64,000 nt of DNA, from assembly GCA_021613375.1 (NCBI GenBank), contig CM038722.1, forward strand, positions 24,301,941-24,365,940. The letters run 5' to 3'. The notes beneath the pieces were generated by a model that saw only the letters and a program-made list of their open reading frames with translations, was not told the DNA's origin and did not search any database. This DNA comes from Megaleporinus macrocephalus (lineage: Eukaryota; Chordata; Actinopteri; Characiformes; Anostomidae). Below, one piece after another: positions 22,630 to 33,941 of the stretch. How positions within the stretch are numbered: position 1 is the stretch's first letter; every line of letters begins with the position of its first letter. The position numbers and the translations under genes were made by a program.

Positions 22630-22875
22630 TTCCAGCTGCCTGAAATGCCTTGTTGGAATTGTTACACGCTGATGTCATGTCATAACGCAGTCATTATTGC
22701 CCGCCCACCTGTAAACTTGGCCAACTCTCACAAAACACAGGGAGCAAAAAAAATCTAAACTTACCTCTCAGAAATGAGTCCTACTCCTATCTAGCTTGTG
22801 ATGGTGGATCTACCTGACTTTCAGAATCGGACTCTGGCTTAAAGTGATCCAGCAGGGCCGATATCATCGTAAGAA
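22630..22875 (+). repeat. Repeat module X, copy 1
   Basis: The signature 'cagctgcctgaaatgccttg', 'ttggaattgttacac.ctgatgtcat', 'cagtcattattgcccgccca', then 'ctgactttcagaatc', 'tccagcagggcc' and 'atcgtaagaa' recurs in order at 24615-24891. X copy 1 abuts Y copy 2, so X and Y probably belong to one larger mobile element. Confidence 0.7.
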
Positions 22876-23080
22876 ACAAAGCAGTGTCCACAAGCCATGT
22901 TTAATGTTGAAAGCTGGAGGCGTATTGCTGTTCTGCAACTGCTAAAAAAAAAGAGTGCTAAGCTAATGTAAGTTGACAACAATGAAACATCATTAAAGCT
23001 GTTTGTAAAATATGATATAAGTGAATATTCACTATGTAAACTATTCATGATGAATGGACCAAAACTAAATGACTTGGCTT
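22876..23080 (+). repeat. Repeat module Y, copy 2
   Basis: Contains 'gaaagctggaggcgtattgc', 'aagttgacaacaatgaaaca' and 'attcatgatgaatggaccaa', and is related to 22190-22445. Confidence 0.55.
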
Positions 23081-24614
23081 AAAGTCCTACATTACATCAA
23101 ACAAAGCAAGGGTGTAGGACACATTTGCCAATATGAATCAAAGCCCAAGCTATCCCCTAAAATATTACCTATAAGCTGATTCCACTGTAGGTAAGGTAGT
23201 AAATCACTGTATGTATAGTGACGTAGAACAACATTTGTGGAATTACAGTAAATTATATATAAATAAATGAAATAACACATTATTTGTACTTCTGTATTAG
23301 ATAAATCAAATTAAAAATCACTTTAGAAACTAAACAAGATACTCCACATTACATGGTACTGCTGTCAGAAAACTTTTAAATTATACATGCGTTGTTGAAT
23401 TATATCCATATATAACCAAAATATATATTATATTTTACGTTTTAGAGTGCTTACTGACTAAAGTTAATATAAACGTTAGCTAACCCAAACCCTCCTAATC
23501 TGTGGTCATCGTTGCTATTCATTGCTCTCGTCACTGACCTCATGTTTAAAGCTAGCGTGAGCTACTCAACGCTCCAGCGAGGCGAGAGCTCGGGTCAGTG
23601 AAGCTGCTGACTGCAGGATATTTCTGAACAGGCATCTCAACACAAGCCCTAACAAAGTGAAAGACCCAGACCACCTAACAACCAGAGCCAGTTGCTAACA
23701 ACAAACACAGTGCTTGAATTGTGAAGCCTGCCAAAATGCGATTTTTAAAAAATAGAACTGTTTTAAACCGTTTCCACCCTTTCTGTGGTTTAATTTTTGG
23801 GTGGGACAAATCTACCTGTTTCTGGTATTGGGTGGGACACGGCCCCCCACATCAACCCCGGTTCCTACGCCAATGCTTCCAAGACACAATGTTTATCATA
23901 TATTAGTATTGTTTTCAGTGGGTGTGACCAGTGTGCAAAATGTGCCCATGTATTCAGGGTCCATGTTGGCTGGCAACTCCAGACAATCTTCAATGGCAAC
24001 AAGATTCTAGCTTCAACTGCACAAAGTCTTTGGCTTAACAATTCATTTTGGGGGAAATGAGCTCATCTACGCAGTAATTAAGGTTTTTCTCTTCTTTTGT
24101 TTTTGTGAAATGAGTAACAAGCTCCTGGGGAATTGGATTCGCAGATTTACGAATACACTGTGGCAAGTTTTTTCTTTTTTCAGAGAAATCCCAGACATAG
24201 GCACTGTTGCTAGGCTATAAAGGACCAACTTGATTGATTTTTCTACTGTCTTTTAAAGATGAAAGCTTTGCTGTTTATCTGATGGTGACACTTTCATCCT
24301 TGTATCCTTTCCTTAAGCAAGTGATTTTTTTTTATCTGATATCCTCAGAAATATGTTTTAAAAAAACGAACTTGTACACAATGACTGGGAGATGTGTGCT
24401 GTTTGTTTATGGAGTGATTTGATGTGTTTGATAGGATATATACTTTCTCTTCACAATACTGTCAATGAAGTGAAATAAAAACAATGCTGCTAGTGTTAAA
24501 GGAGAGCTGTTGAGCTTTTCCAGTTTGTCTTTTTCTTTTAGTGTGTATAGCTATTTGTATATGTAAATGGTCTGAACTGCTGTAAAGCCAGAGGGAGAAA
24601 CTCATACAAACGTT
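23081..24614. other. Noncoding stretch, repeat-like in part
   Basis: A GC-richer patch at 23520-23600 is followed by repeat-like 'gggtgggacaaatctacctg' and 'gggtgggacacggcccccca' (23800-23850). Overlapping frames there (23797-24060) have no conserved look. No gene is seen. Confidence 0.35.
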
Positions 24615-24891
24615 TCTCAGCTGCCTGAAATGCCTCGTTGGAATTGTTACACGGTGATGTCATCTCATAACACAGTCATTATTGCCCGCCCACTGGGAAG
24701 TTAATTGGAATTCCAGCCTCTTTCCCTGTTTCTAGGTGACGTCATTTCGTAACACAATCCTTATGGCCCAAATTTCAACAAGCCTGGCATGCCCTCACAC
24801 ACCACACAGAGAGCTAAAAAAAAAGATACCTGACTCTCAGGATCCAACTCTGGCTTAAAATGATCCAGCAGGGCCAACGTCATTGTAAGAA
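24615..24891 (+). repeat. Repeat module X, copy 2
   Basis: Partner of 22630-22875. This copy carries extra sequence in the middle (24693-24760), including 'aggtgacgtcatttcgtaac' with a CRE-type TGACGTCA, which copy 1 lacks. Confidence 0.7.
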
Positions 24892-26537
24892 TACCCAGAG
24901 AGGTGTGGGGGCAGACCATGGAGCAGGTTACCACTACAGCAGTTGACCAGTCAGAACACACTGGGCAGAGTTTAAGGATACAGGAGCTCTAACTGAGTGT
25001 TTCAGACAGAGGGTAGAATACAGATGTATAGTATGTGACCGATATTGTGTTTTTGGGAAAGCATGCACATTAATTCTAGTCGACCCCAAACAAAAATTTA
25101 TGAACATCAAAAATTAGCCTAATAGGTCGTATTTAAAACTGTTTTTAATTCCCTTACACATTGATGTGCCAGAGAATTCAGCTGCTGTGTGCTGTCAATT
25201 ATTTTATAGCTTTGAGTTGACTTTGTGGCTCAGAACCACTTCATAAGACTTACATAATGTTCAGGTGTAGGTCCTGCATGGTCAGCATTAGCAAGTCAGC
25301 AGTGTGAAGGCTATCGCAAGCCTTCTCAGATGCATCCGAACTCAAGTCACCAAGTAATCTCGTGACCAGAGTGAGCCTGAGTGCATTGCTGAGAATGCCT
25401 GGCTTACTGTGGCACTTACATTTCCTGACATTTCAAAATGACATGATCCAATTCCATGAATCATGTTCCAGGAGATGGGAAGGCCTGGGCTTGGTATGCA
25501 GGTAATGAGAAATAAAATTCAAGTGACTCATTTGCACAATGCTGTCTTCATATAGACAGGTGAAGTGGAGGTGAGGTTACTCAGCTGTTTTCCAGCCATA
25601 TGTGGAGAAGCCTCTGCTTAGTATTTCAGCCTCAGATGCACATAAAAAAAAAGCTTCAGGGTTTTTGCAGCATTGCAGTAGAACGGCATTTCTCAATAGG
25701 GGTTCATATGGCAGTTCCACATATTTGTCATCTAGTCTAGTGGATTCTTTTCTGAGTTAGAGGAATAAATGTGGGCCCAATAACTAGTTTGAGAAACACT
25801 GCCATAAAAGAACCACTATTGGTCTCGCGAAGAACCTTTCAAGTTGTGTAAGGAACCATGCTTACTGTCGATGAGATGTGCAAGTGTAAAGGACCTTCTT
25901 TTAAAGAACAGACAGAAAATGTAGTGGTTTGATAAGAGGGGTCTATATCCAGGCCAGAAACCTTTCAGCTACATAGACTTATTTTGGCTGTAGCTACTGA
26001 ACAAATCTGCTACCACTACCCAGATAGCAGGGCGACGTTAATCTATTATTACATTTCCAACAAAATCTTTCATTTTGGTGTTGGTTGAAATTTCAGTTTC
26101 AATACTGTGTTGGATCAGCATTAAATTATTAATGAAAGTCACCAGCTCCTACTGATACCCACAGTGATGTTAAATATTCATTGATTTATAGTGATCTGCA
26201 AGATCATGTCATGGACACACCCACACCTACCCTTGTAACTCTCTGCAGGCTCTAAAAGAAGAAACAAAAAATTTCAGTTCATTTCATTGATCATTTCAAA
26301 ATCGTTGTTGTTGGAGTGATATACAATATTGTGTTAAAACTAAGTGTTACATATTTTAAAGCATTGTGGGCATAAATGAACTATTTAATAGTCTGGTGTT
26401 TATGAAGTATTCCATTTCAGTTAATGTAAGTGTATCAGATGATTTTTAAAGAATAAAAATGTTCGTATTAAAGTCTATTTTTGTATAGAGGCTTATTTTG
26501 CATATAGTCCTATTATCAGCAATTCTCTGTCTAAATC
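24892..26537. other. Noncoding stretch with GAACCTTT-type repeat traces
   Basis: At 25808-25910 the words 'aaagaacc', 'gaacctttcaag' and 'gaaccatg' recur, as in a common fish repeat. Otherwise I recognise nothing and no coding frame is found. Confidence 0.4.
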
Positions 26538-26850
26538 TCCTGGTACGGCCGCCAATCCAAGTTAAGGATGTTATTGGGCTAATTGGTTGTTAGGACACTC
26601 TTGCTCAATTGTGGTGCACAGCTGAAAAACATTTTACTAATAAGTGAGTATAAAAGGGAGAACAACATTCTAGGTTAGTTTAGTATCTGAAGCATCAGCA
26701 GTTGATGGCTTGCTGACCGACTCACAATGATCAGAAAGAAACAAGTTTCTTTAGAGACCCGTCAGTCCATTGTCGTGTTAAGGAAGGAAGATACTCCATT
26801 GAAAACAAGAACATTTCACTGTGATCCCAAACTTTTGAGTGTTAGTGTAC
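26538..26850 (+). mobile_element. Internally deleted Tc1-like transposon
   Basis: A stretch of 5' untranslated sequence leads to the start of a transposase frame at 26727, then jumps directly to a Tc1-type right end, 'gatcccaaacttttgagtgt' followed by 'tagtgta' (to 26850). Nearly all of the transposase is missing. The left terminal repeat is not seen. Confidence 0.75.
26727..26795 (+). pseudogene. Tc1-like transposase, N-terminal stub
   Basis: From the ATG the frame reads MIRKKQVSLETRQSIVVLRK, which resembles the first residues of the helix-turn-helix DNA-binding domain of fish Tc1-like transposases (a basic start, then S.ETRQSI..LR). The rest of the DNA-binding domain and the whole DDE catalytic domain are deleted. 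The frame simply runs on into the terminal repeat. The intact protein would bind the terminal repeats and cut and paste the element, but this stub cannot. Confidence 0.7.
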
Positions 26851-27340
26851 CTACATAGATTTCTTTTCACTGAAACACAAGCATACCTGACAAGATCTCT
26901 AAACAGCCACCATGGGGAAAAAAATGAACTAAGATTGTTCCTTAGTGTCTTTCCAAGTTTAGCCACCAAGCGTACGGTCACTTGACTCTGCCATGCAACA
27001 ATGCAGTGATCTAGTTCGCTCATAAGACCCAACTGCTACTACTTTTGGAGGCAATCAGAGTGAAGATATTATATAGATCTGGGCAGTCTCTGAGCCCTGG
27101 AGAGCACACATGTAAAACCAGGCCTGTTACTCATTGCCTGCAGCCATGGGTTTGCTAAACCAAGCTGCAGGGCAAGACAAGTGAAGTTGTATAATCCTGC
27201 AAAATTGATTTTGCTATGCACATGGCATGAGTTGTAAAACACTAAAAAATATCACTTCAGACTGCTGCAGTAATATCTGCATACTTTGTAAGCCCCCTTA
27301 CATCCTCTACATGACCACCACAGAGCATGATATAATTCCG

Positions 27341-27678
27341 GTGTTGGATCATTCTCAGCACTGCACTAACATGATGTGTCATGCTGGCATGAGTGGATCA
27401 GACACAGCAGTGCTGCTGGACTTTTCAGTGTCACTGTTGGACTGAGAATAGTCCACCAACCAAAACTATACAGCCAACAGTATCCTGGGCCAGCGTTGTG
27501 TCATCACTGATGAAGGACTACAGGATGACCAAGACAAACTGTGCAGCAGCAGATAAGCCGCTGTCTTTGACTTTATATCTACAAGGTAGATCAGCAAGGT
27601 AGGAGGGTCTATTAGAGTGGACAGTGAGTGGACACAGTGTATAAAACTCCAGGAGCACTGCTGTGTCTGATACACTCA
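27341..27678 (+). repeat. Common fish interspersed repeat, 5' part
   Basis: The text 'gtgttggatcattctcagca', 'ctggactgagaatagtccac', 'gacaaactgtgcagcagcag' and 'aggagcactgctgtgtctga' belongs to a family seen also at 12871, 40521 and 47455. It is cut by a MITE at 27679 and resumes at 28085. Confidence 0.7.
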
Positions 27679-28084
27679 AAAGGCTCATTTATACTTAGAT
27701 ACATTTATAGTTTATGCAATATATAACCATCACTGCCCACATACCTCTATGTGTTAGCTCTGGTGACATGGTTGTTGAGCAACACTTCCAGTAGAGGGCA
27801 GTACAGAATAAATCAAACATGGCGGTGGTGGAGAAGCTCGAAGTTCTGTATTTACTTTAAAAACGAAAGATGAAAAACATTGATTATATCATAGTTAAAA
27901 CTTCTAACCGACTCACAACCACTTTTCAAAAAGTCCCGCCATTTCTTCTTCGGCGTGTCCGTATGGAAGTGGTCACGCCTTGCACTGCCCCCATGGTCTC
28001 CCGTGGTGTTCCTCCATCCATAAGCTCTCTGAAAACGCATGAAATGAACGTATCCGTATTTAACATGGAGTATAAATGAGCCTT
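27679..28084. mobile_element. MITE with 16-bp terminal inverted repeats, nested
   Basis: The ends are AAGGCTCATTTATACT (27679-27694) and its exact complement AGTATAAATGAGCCTT (28069-28084). The inside is about 370 bp with 'acatggcggtggtggagaag' and no transposase. It interrupts the repeat family copy 27341-28187, so it came later. Overlapping 60-70-codon frames inside are not supported as genes. Confidence 0.85.
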
Positions 28085-28187
28085 AACACACCACCACCAC
28101 CACATCAGTGTCACTGCAGTGCTCAGGATGCTCCACCACCCAAATAATATGTGCTCTGTGATGGTCCTACAAGAGGCCGGACCTCTC
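28085..28187 (+). repeat. Common fish interspersed repeat, 3' part
   Basis: 'acacaccaccaccaccacat', then 'cagtgtcactgcagtgctca', 'ccaccacccaaataatatgt' and 'gctctgtgatggtcct' continues the copy interrupted at 27678. Confidence 0.7.
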
Positions 28188-29452
28188 AGAAGAGCCCAAC
28201 ATATATTACAATATTTCTTTCAGCTAATGCAAGACCTCTGCTACGTCTGAGCATATGATAAATGCGCAAAATTGCATTCTGTATTGTAGCAGGTTATGAA
28301 TGGAACTCATTTGTAATTACCTCTTGAATAATTTCCATTCAATATCAGATATTTGTCATCCTCGGCTCTGACGCTTTGAAAGATGGACACAAAAGAGCGG
28401 TGCACACTGTTTCGGGTTTTCTTCATCCTTTAATAAATCACATTTTCTTTTAGCTATACTTAATTTACAAAGTGACATTTCTTTAATAGGGCGCGCTGAC
28501 CTTCAGCCATACTAATTCTGTTTGAAGTTTCAAAGCAGGAGAGAACTTGGTAATTCGCCTTGAACTTAGGCTTAGGCCCTCCGCTGTTTGCGATGGAAGA
28601 AGAAGGCCCTGGCTCTCTGTAGTGGGCTTAACAACAAGAATTGTGGGAGAAAATAAGAGGAAAGAGAGAGAGAGAGAGGGAGAGCCAGACCAAAAAACTT
28701 AAAAGAAAAAGAGTGAGGACGCTAGTCTGATCGCTTTGATTATCGGATTTCTATTAAGTCAGAGCCTGGTTCCTTGAAGTGGCTCAAAGAACACATGACC
28801 TAACTGGAGATTGCCTAGACCTTTCCACACTTGAGCGAAGTTTTGATCCCCTCGTGAATAATACATCATTATGAAAAGGTTTAACTTTCATATTTGCCTG
28901 CATTTCTCTGAGGTCGAGGACCCTTCACGAGCGCTCCATGCGGAGGAGCATAATATTTCACAATTCCAAAAGTGCTGGCGAGATGATTAGTGTGAGCATG
29001 CACAGATTTAATATGGAAGAAAGCTTGGCTCAACTTGATAGATAGTTTGCTGAAGTACATTATGCAGTCAATGATGAGTCTTGTTTATCTCTATATGGCC
29101 TCCCTAGGGCGAATCTTACTCGCTTTCCTTTAAAGTAAACATATTCTATACTTCTTTGTCCTGTTTTCTCAGATTCTTTAAATGTTGTACGGCCGGAGGG
29201 ACCATAATTCTTATTTCCATGCATGCAGAACGGTTTCTAAGTGCCCTAAGAATGAAATGGAAAACTCACCATAGTTCAATCATTGAACCATTGTCTGCAA
29301 CAATGTTGTGACATAGGAAGCTCAGATACAGGAAGAGGATCCATTAGGCAGGTTTTTTTCATAAAAACAACAGCAATCAGAGAAAACCGTGAACAATGTC
29401 CCAAAAGGAAACCAGAGTTGCAAAAACCAGAAACTGTCCAAAAGGTTACAAG
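28188..29452. promoter_or_regulatory. Mostly non-repetitive noncoding stretch, weak conserved-element candidates
   Basis: Blocks at 28361-28580, 28880-29050 and 29180-29260 are compositionally balanced and repeat-free, with words such as 'gatgattagtgtgagcatgc' and 'ccatgcatgcag'. A short GA run lies at about 28660-28685. No coding frame is seen. Regulatory function is only a possibility. Confidence 0.25.
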
Positions 29453-29466
29453 GCCCAGAAGAAAAT

Positions 29467-29719
29467 CCGTCCATCCATTATCTGCTGCTTAATCCTGCTA
29501 GTCGGGGTCATGGGAGGCTGAAGCCAATCCCAGCCTCATCAGGCGAAGGCGGGGTACACCATGGACAGTTCGCCAGTCCATCGCATGGCTAACACTCACT
29601 CATGCACTCACACCTACGGGCAATTCAGAGTGACCAAACAACCTATCATGCATGTGAATCCAACCTGGATAGTCTTGCTGTGAGGCGACAGTGCTAACCA
29701 CCTCTCCTCCGTGCCGCCT
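29467..29719 (-). mobile_element. Full-length V-SINE-like SINE with perfect TSD
   Basis: Read on the minus strand it starts 'ggcggcacggaggagaggtg', continues 'gttagcactgtcgcctcaca' and 'gcaag', has a degraded box B, then 'tagccatgcgatggactggc' and 'ggtgtaccccgccttcgcct', and ends in 'atggatgg'. The 14-bp direct repeat GCCCAGAAGAAAAT flanks it exactly (29453-29466 and 29720-29733), which marks a clean LINE-mediated insertion. Confidence 0.9.
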
Positions 29720-30149
29720 GCCCAGAAGAAAATACAAAACCAAAAAAAACTCAGGAAGCTACTAAGAGTCCATGAAGTTTACGAAGGATGCAACAATTTA
29801 GAAGTCCCATCTAGAGTTGAAAAACCTGAAGGATCCGAAGGACTCATAAAGCAGAGGCCACATAGAAACTCTGAAAAATAGTCCAAAACGCCAAGCAGTC
29901 AACAAAGCTTTCAAAGTCCATGAGTTTACCTGAGCAAGGTGTGAGCAAGAACCACAAGGGCCAGTTAGTTTATGCTTCACGAGGCTGAAGGGGAAGGACT
30001 TTTTAAAGAGAAGGTATTTGACAGGGAAGTAGGGTTTAGGTGAGAGGGACGGGAGTGAAGCTTTAACCTCTGGTGGCTAGAGTTTGCAGTGGCTTGAGGT
30101 AGTCTCTCCTGAGGAAGCCTGACAAATGCTTGTAATACAAATAAAAAAA

Positions 30150-30640
30150 ACCTACAAGTGTCTGAGAAATTTGAGATTCTGATCAATGTTCACATGATTC
30201 ATGCAGTTCCTGCAGATGTTAGGTAGTTGGATTCAGATCTGAGGTGTACAGAGTGGTCGTCTGAGTTACTGTCACCTTTCTGACATCTCGATCCAGTCTG
30301 GTCATTCTGCGTTGACCTCACCCATCAACAAGGCCTTTCTTTCTGCAGAACTGCAGCACACTGCAGAGTTTTTTTATTCATTGCACCTTTCTGAGCAAAT
30401 TCTAAAGGCTGCTGTGCATGAAAATCCCAGGAGATCAGCAGCTATAGAAATACTCAAACCAGCTTGTCTGGCAGCAACAATCATGTTGTGATCAAAATCA
30501 CTGAGATTTTTTCTCCCCATTCTCTGATGGTATATGTGAACATTACCTGAAGCCCCTGACTCGTATCTGCATGATGTTATGCACTGCACTGCTGTCACAT
30601 GCCAGAACTTTCAAAATGGGATGGCCAGGTTACGTTCAGT
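30150..30640 (-). mobile_element. Degenerate, internally deleted Tc1-like element
   Basis: The minus strand carries a recognisable transposase start (30520 downwards). Frameshifted DNA-binding-domain sequence follows near 30300-30370. An abrupt jump then leads to text from the transposase C-terminus ('ctaacatctgcaggaactgc', 30197-30222). The catalytic core is gone. The exact ends are uncertain because no clear terminal repeats are visible. Confidence 0.7.
30374..30520 (-). pseudogene. Tc1-like transposase N-terminal fragment
   Basis: Reading down from 30520 the peptide is MGRKNLSDFDHNMIVAARQ, then AGLSISIAADLLGFSCTAAF. This matches the helix-turn-helix start of a well-known fish Tc1-like transposase (LS.F....IV.AR.AGLSIS..ADLLGFS). 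The frame breaks soon after. Further left, out of frame, are recognisable pieces of the second helix-turn-helix. The protein would bind terminal repeats; here it lacks the DDE domain and has frameshifts, so it is a relic. Family level is firm; the exact subfamily is not named. Confidence 0.8.
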
Positions 30641-30754
30641 GCTTTTATTGGGGTGTAAAATGAAAATGAAGATTAGTAATGTCCTTCTAGGTCTATTTTA
30701 GGGCTATGTAGATCTTATAGTCCTATTTAGCATAGCAGTATGTTGTTGTTGATG

Positions 30755-30792
<38 letters not shown>

Positions 30793-31440
30793 TAATTTTC
30801 ACCAATTTTCTGACATTCAGCAAATGTTTTCCTATTTAGAACTTGTTCTTAGGTAAGAACCGAATCGATACATGCTCCGGAGTACAAAGTTGGGAATAAT
30901 TCAATGGTTTGTGATCATGAATAGACTTTTTTTCAGGACCAGTCTCAAAAACTAATATAATTTAAGAGGTCTTTGCAGAGATATGTGACTTACAAACTCC
31001 ACTTCAGTATGTAATCAGTGTGTGGATCTAAGGCCATAGACAAGGCAGTAGCTTGTACTCATATTTTACTTAAGATATTATTTTCTTTGATTCGATGTAA
31101 GATATCTGATAATGGAGAAAACAATAGTTTAACCAGGAAAGACAGTCACTGCGAAGAAGTTAAAGTTCTCGATGTTCTCATTTGCATATTCCGCTCCCTG
31201 GTAACTCGTGCAGTAGTTGGCTGTAGCTGTGCAGCTGGCAGAATGTTACTACTGCATCACTGTTGAACAGACATGTCCGTGTCACCACAGCAGTGGTCAG
31301 ACACCTAGCACTGTCCAGTTATGAAGAATTAATACTCTCTCATGAACCAGTGGTTCTATAAAGACCTTTGCCATGTTTTAAAGATGTGCCTTTAATTGCC
31401 TCGAATGAGTGAGGCCCGGGGCCCTCCATTTCTCCCTGTG
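30641..31440. other. Noncoding stretch with (TTA)n microsatellite
   Basis: A (TTA)n run lies at about 30760-30792. The rest has no recognisable gene. The 82-codon frame at 31018 has no supporting features. Confidence 0.45.
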
Positions 31441-31481
31441 AAGTCATTCTCTTCTCTTCTCTCTTCTCTTTTTTGCTTTTA

Positions 31482-31512
<31 letters not shown>

Positions 31513-31546
31513 ACACACAATCTCTTTTGCACATACACACACAATT

Positions 31547-31585
<39 letters not shown>

Positions 31586-32543
31586 TGAGGCCTGAAGCTA
31601 TTTTGCAGCTCGACAGACAGAAAACCGATAGACAGAGAGAGAGAAAAAGAAAGTAACTGGAGAGAAAGAAAGAAGCAGAGAAAGACAGAGTAAGACATAG
31701 AGATAGAAAAGGCAGAGAGAGAGAAAGCAACAAAAAGAGTAAGGGAGAGAAGGAGAAAATGGAGAGATAGGAGAGATAAGAGAGAGATGGAGGTGGAAAG
31801 AGACAGAAAGAGAGAAAGAGATACAGAGAGAGCAACAAAGATATAGATACAGAGTGAGAAGGCTGAGAAATAGAGAGTAAATAAGAGAAACAGAAAAAAT
31901 AAAGCGACAGAAGAGTATAGAGATTGTAGAGAAAGAAAAAAGGAGAGAGAGAGAAAGGGGCAGTGTGGGAAAAAAACAAAAAAGGGAAAACCGAAAGCGA
32001 GAGAAGCAGTGGGAAAAAAGGAAAGAGAGGGAAAAGAGAGAGAGATGGGATCGACAGGAAATGAGAGACAAAGAAAGAATAAATGGGTAGAAGAGAAAGA
32101 TAAACAATAGATAAATAAATGCAAGAAAACAACCTAAAGAGAGAGATCGACATTCAGAGAAATAAAAGTGAACGAGTGAGTGAAAGTAGGAGCGATAGAT
32201 AATTTTAAATAAAATAATAATAAATAAATAAATAAATGAATAAATAAATACAATTCATATGTTTACAAAAAGTGGTGAGTGGGAGAAAGAGAAAATAGGG
32301 AAAGACAGGCAATGGAAAAGAGGAATAATGAGAAAATGAGTAGGAGGGAGAGAAGATAAATAACTACTAAATAAATAAATACAGCTAAACATTGCAGCTA
32401 CATTAAATACATGAAGTACATTTGGAGAGAGAGAGAGAGAAAGGAAGGGATATGGACAGGGAGACATTGAAAGTGAATGAGTATGTAAGAGCAAGGGTAA
32501 GTAAATAATTTTAATACAATCAAAACTTTAAAATATAGCTGTT

Positions 32544-32575
<32 letters not shown>

Positions 32576-32600
32576 AGATAGATAAATACATAAATGCAAT
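31441..32600. repeat. Microsatellite cluster: CT, (CA)n, then long GA-rich tract
   Basis: Pyrimidine-rich sequence (31441-31515) leads to (CA)n at about 31553-31581. A purine-rich tract then runs to about 32575 with (AATA)n at 32216-32250 and pure (GA)n near 32545-32575. Minus-strand frames of up to 226 codons here are Ser/Leu/Phe low-complexity artefacts. Confidence 0.9.
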
Positions 32601-33344
32601 CTAAAGAATTCTCTGCTCTGCTACTTACTGGGCTGAAGCTGCAGGCTGCTTAGTCTGTTAAGGCTGTTTAAGGGAGTATGGATGGATTAGAGTGAGTGTG
32701 AAAGTGCTGACCCATGCAGGGGTTTCAGTCCCTCTTGGCCATGCAGCGAGACCTTACAAACAAGGTCAATCACCGTTATCCAGCGTCCATGCTGATTGTG
32801 CTCATGGCAAAGCTGTTCATTACTGAAGGAAACTCCTAATGCAGTGGAGAGAGCGTATTCTGTTCAAACCAGTGGGCTCCACCTGCAGCCCCCGGTCTGT
32901 TCATGTGCTTGTGTTTAATGTAATAGAGCCCTGTTGTACTCTACACCACCACCGTTTCAGGACAACTGGACTCTTAAAATCTTTACAGTTGAGCATTTTC
33001 TCTTTGTCATTTTGCAAGAATTTAAAACCCGCACATTTGATCCCCTTAGCTGTGACGTCAACACTCATCAATCAAACTTCAAAGCTGTTTCAACATTACT
33101 GTGTAGTTTATCACTAGGAATGGGGTCCACCTCATGTCTTGCCCAAGAACCCGCTTGCTTGGCATAAAACCACAGGAGCACACTGCTACTCATTGGCTTA
33201 CTGGTTACATAAAATATGATAATACACTGTTTTTTTTCCCAGAAAATATTTAAGTTATTATTAATAATAATTGACCTAAGTAATCATTCTGATAAAAAAT
33301 TTACTTACTTTAGAGTATGACATCCAAAGAAAAACAAGTACCTC
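32601..33344. other. Noncoding stretch, weak conserved-element candidate
   Basis: 32600-33120 is compositionally balanced and repeat-free. Overlapping short plus-strand frames (32839-33167) show no protein family features. Confidence 0.3.
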
Positions 33345-33530
33345 CAAAACAGCAACTTTACAAGAGAGAACAAAAACAGTCTTTTACTTTCAATGTAAGT
33401 CAATGGAACCAGAATTTTTTTCAAACTAATTTGGAGCATTTCTATTGGTCCATTCATTATAAAATTTTCTCACAATGATGATATAGATAAATGAAGATGC
33501 ATGTGTTTTCTTTGGACAGCAACGATGTGA
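33345..33530 (+). mobile_element. Copy of the 21.57-kb MITE family
   Basis: 'actttcaatgtaagtcaatg', 'gaaccagaatttttttc', 'catttctattggtccattca' and 'ttggacagcaacgatg' match 21571-21777. The left end is worn. Confidence 0.75.
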
Positions 33531-33560
33531 TGTTTGATAAATACCAAATACCACAATAAC

Positions 33561-33663
33561 GTCTGGCTGCAGACCTCCAGTGTGAGGCTCGCAGCAATCT
33601 GGGACTCACCTCATGTGTGGGGGCGGAAATGACGTTCACACTACGTATGTGTGTATATGAAAG
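33561..33663 (+). repeat. Left arm of a ~100-bp near-perfect inverted repeat
   Basis: This arm reads 'gtctggctgcagacctccag', 'tgtgaggctcgcagcaatct', 'gggactcacctcatgtgtgg' and on to 'ttcacactacgtatgtgtgt'. By eye its complement at 35262-35364 differs at about two positions. Confidence 0.9.
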
Positions 33664-33941
33664 CACCAATGGCTTCGGATGAGTGTTTTCTTCTGTCCAG
33701 TCTTGGTAAGTTATACAAGATTAAAAAAAAGTTAGCTAAATAACAGGCGTAACTGTGGAATTATAAAGATAAATAACATGGATTGCCTCAACGCACGGTG
33801 GGAAAATCATGACAATTTAGATAAGGTTGGCTTTATTGTTTACTATGTCGTTGAAACTATGTAGCCGGCTAAGCTAACAGTGTTTATTTATTTTGCTAGT
33901 GATGGCTGCTCATGCCTGTTTTTTTCTGCTTGTATGAAAAG

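Noticed and set aside
31444..32153. Three overlapping minus-strand frames of 169-226 codons
   Set aside because: They are frame-shifted readings of one GA-rich tract. Open frames in all registers mark low complexity, not coding.
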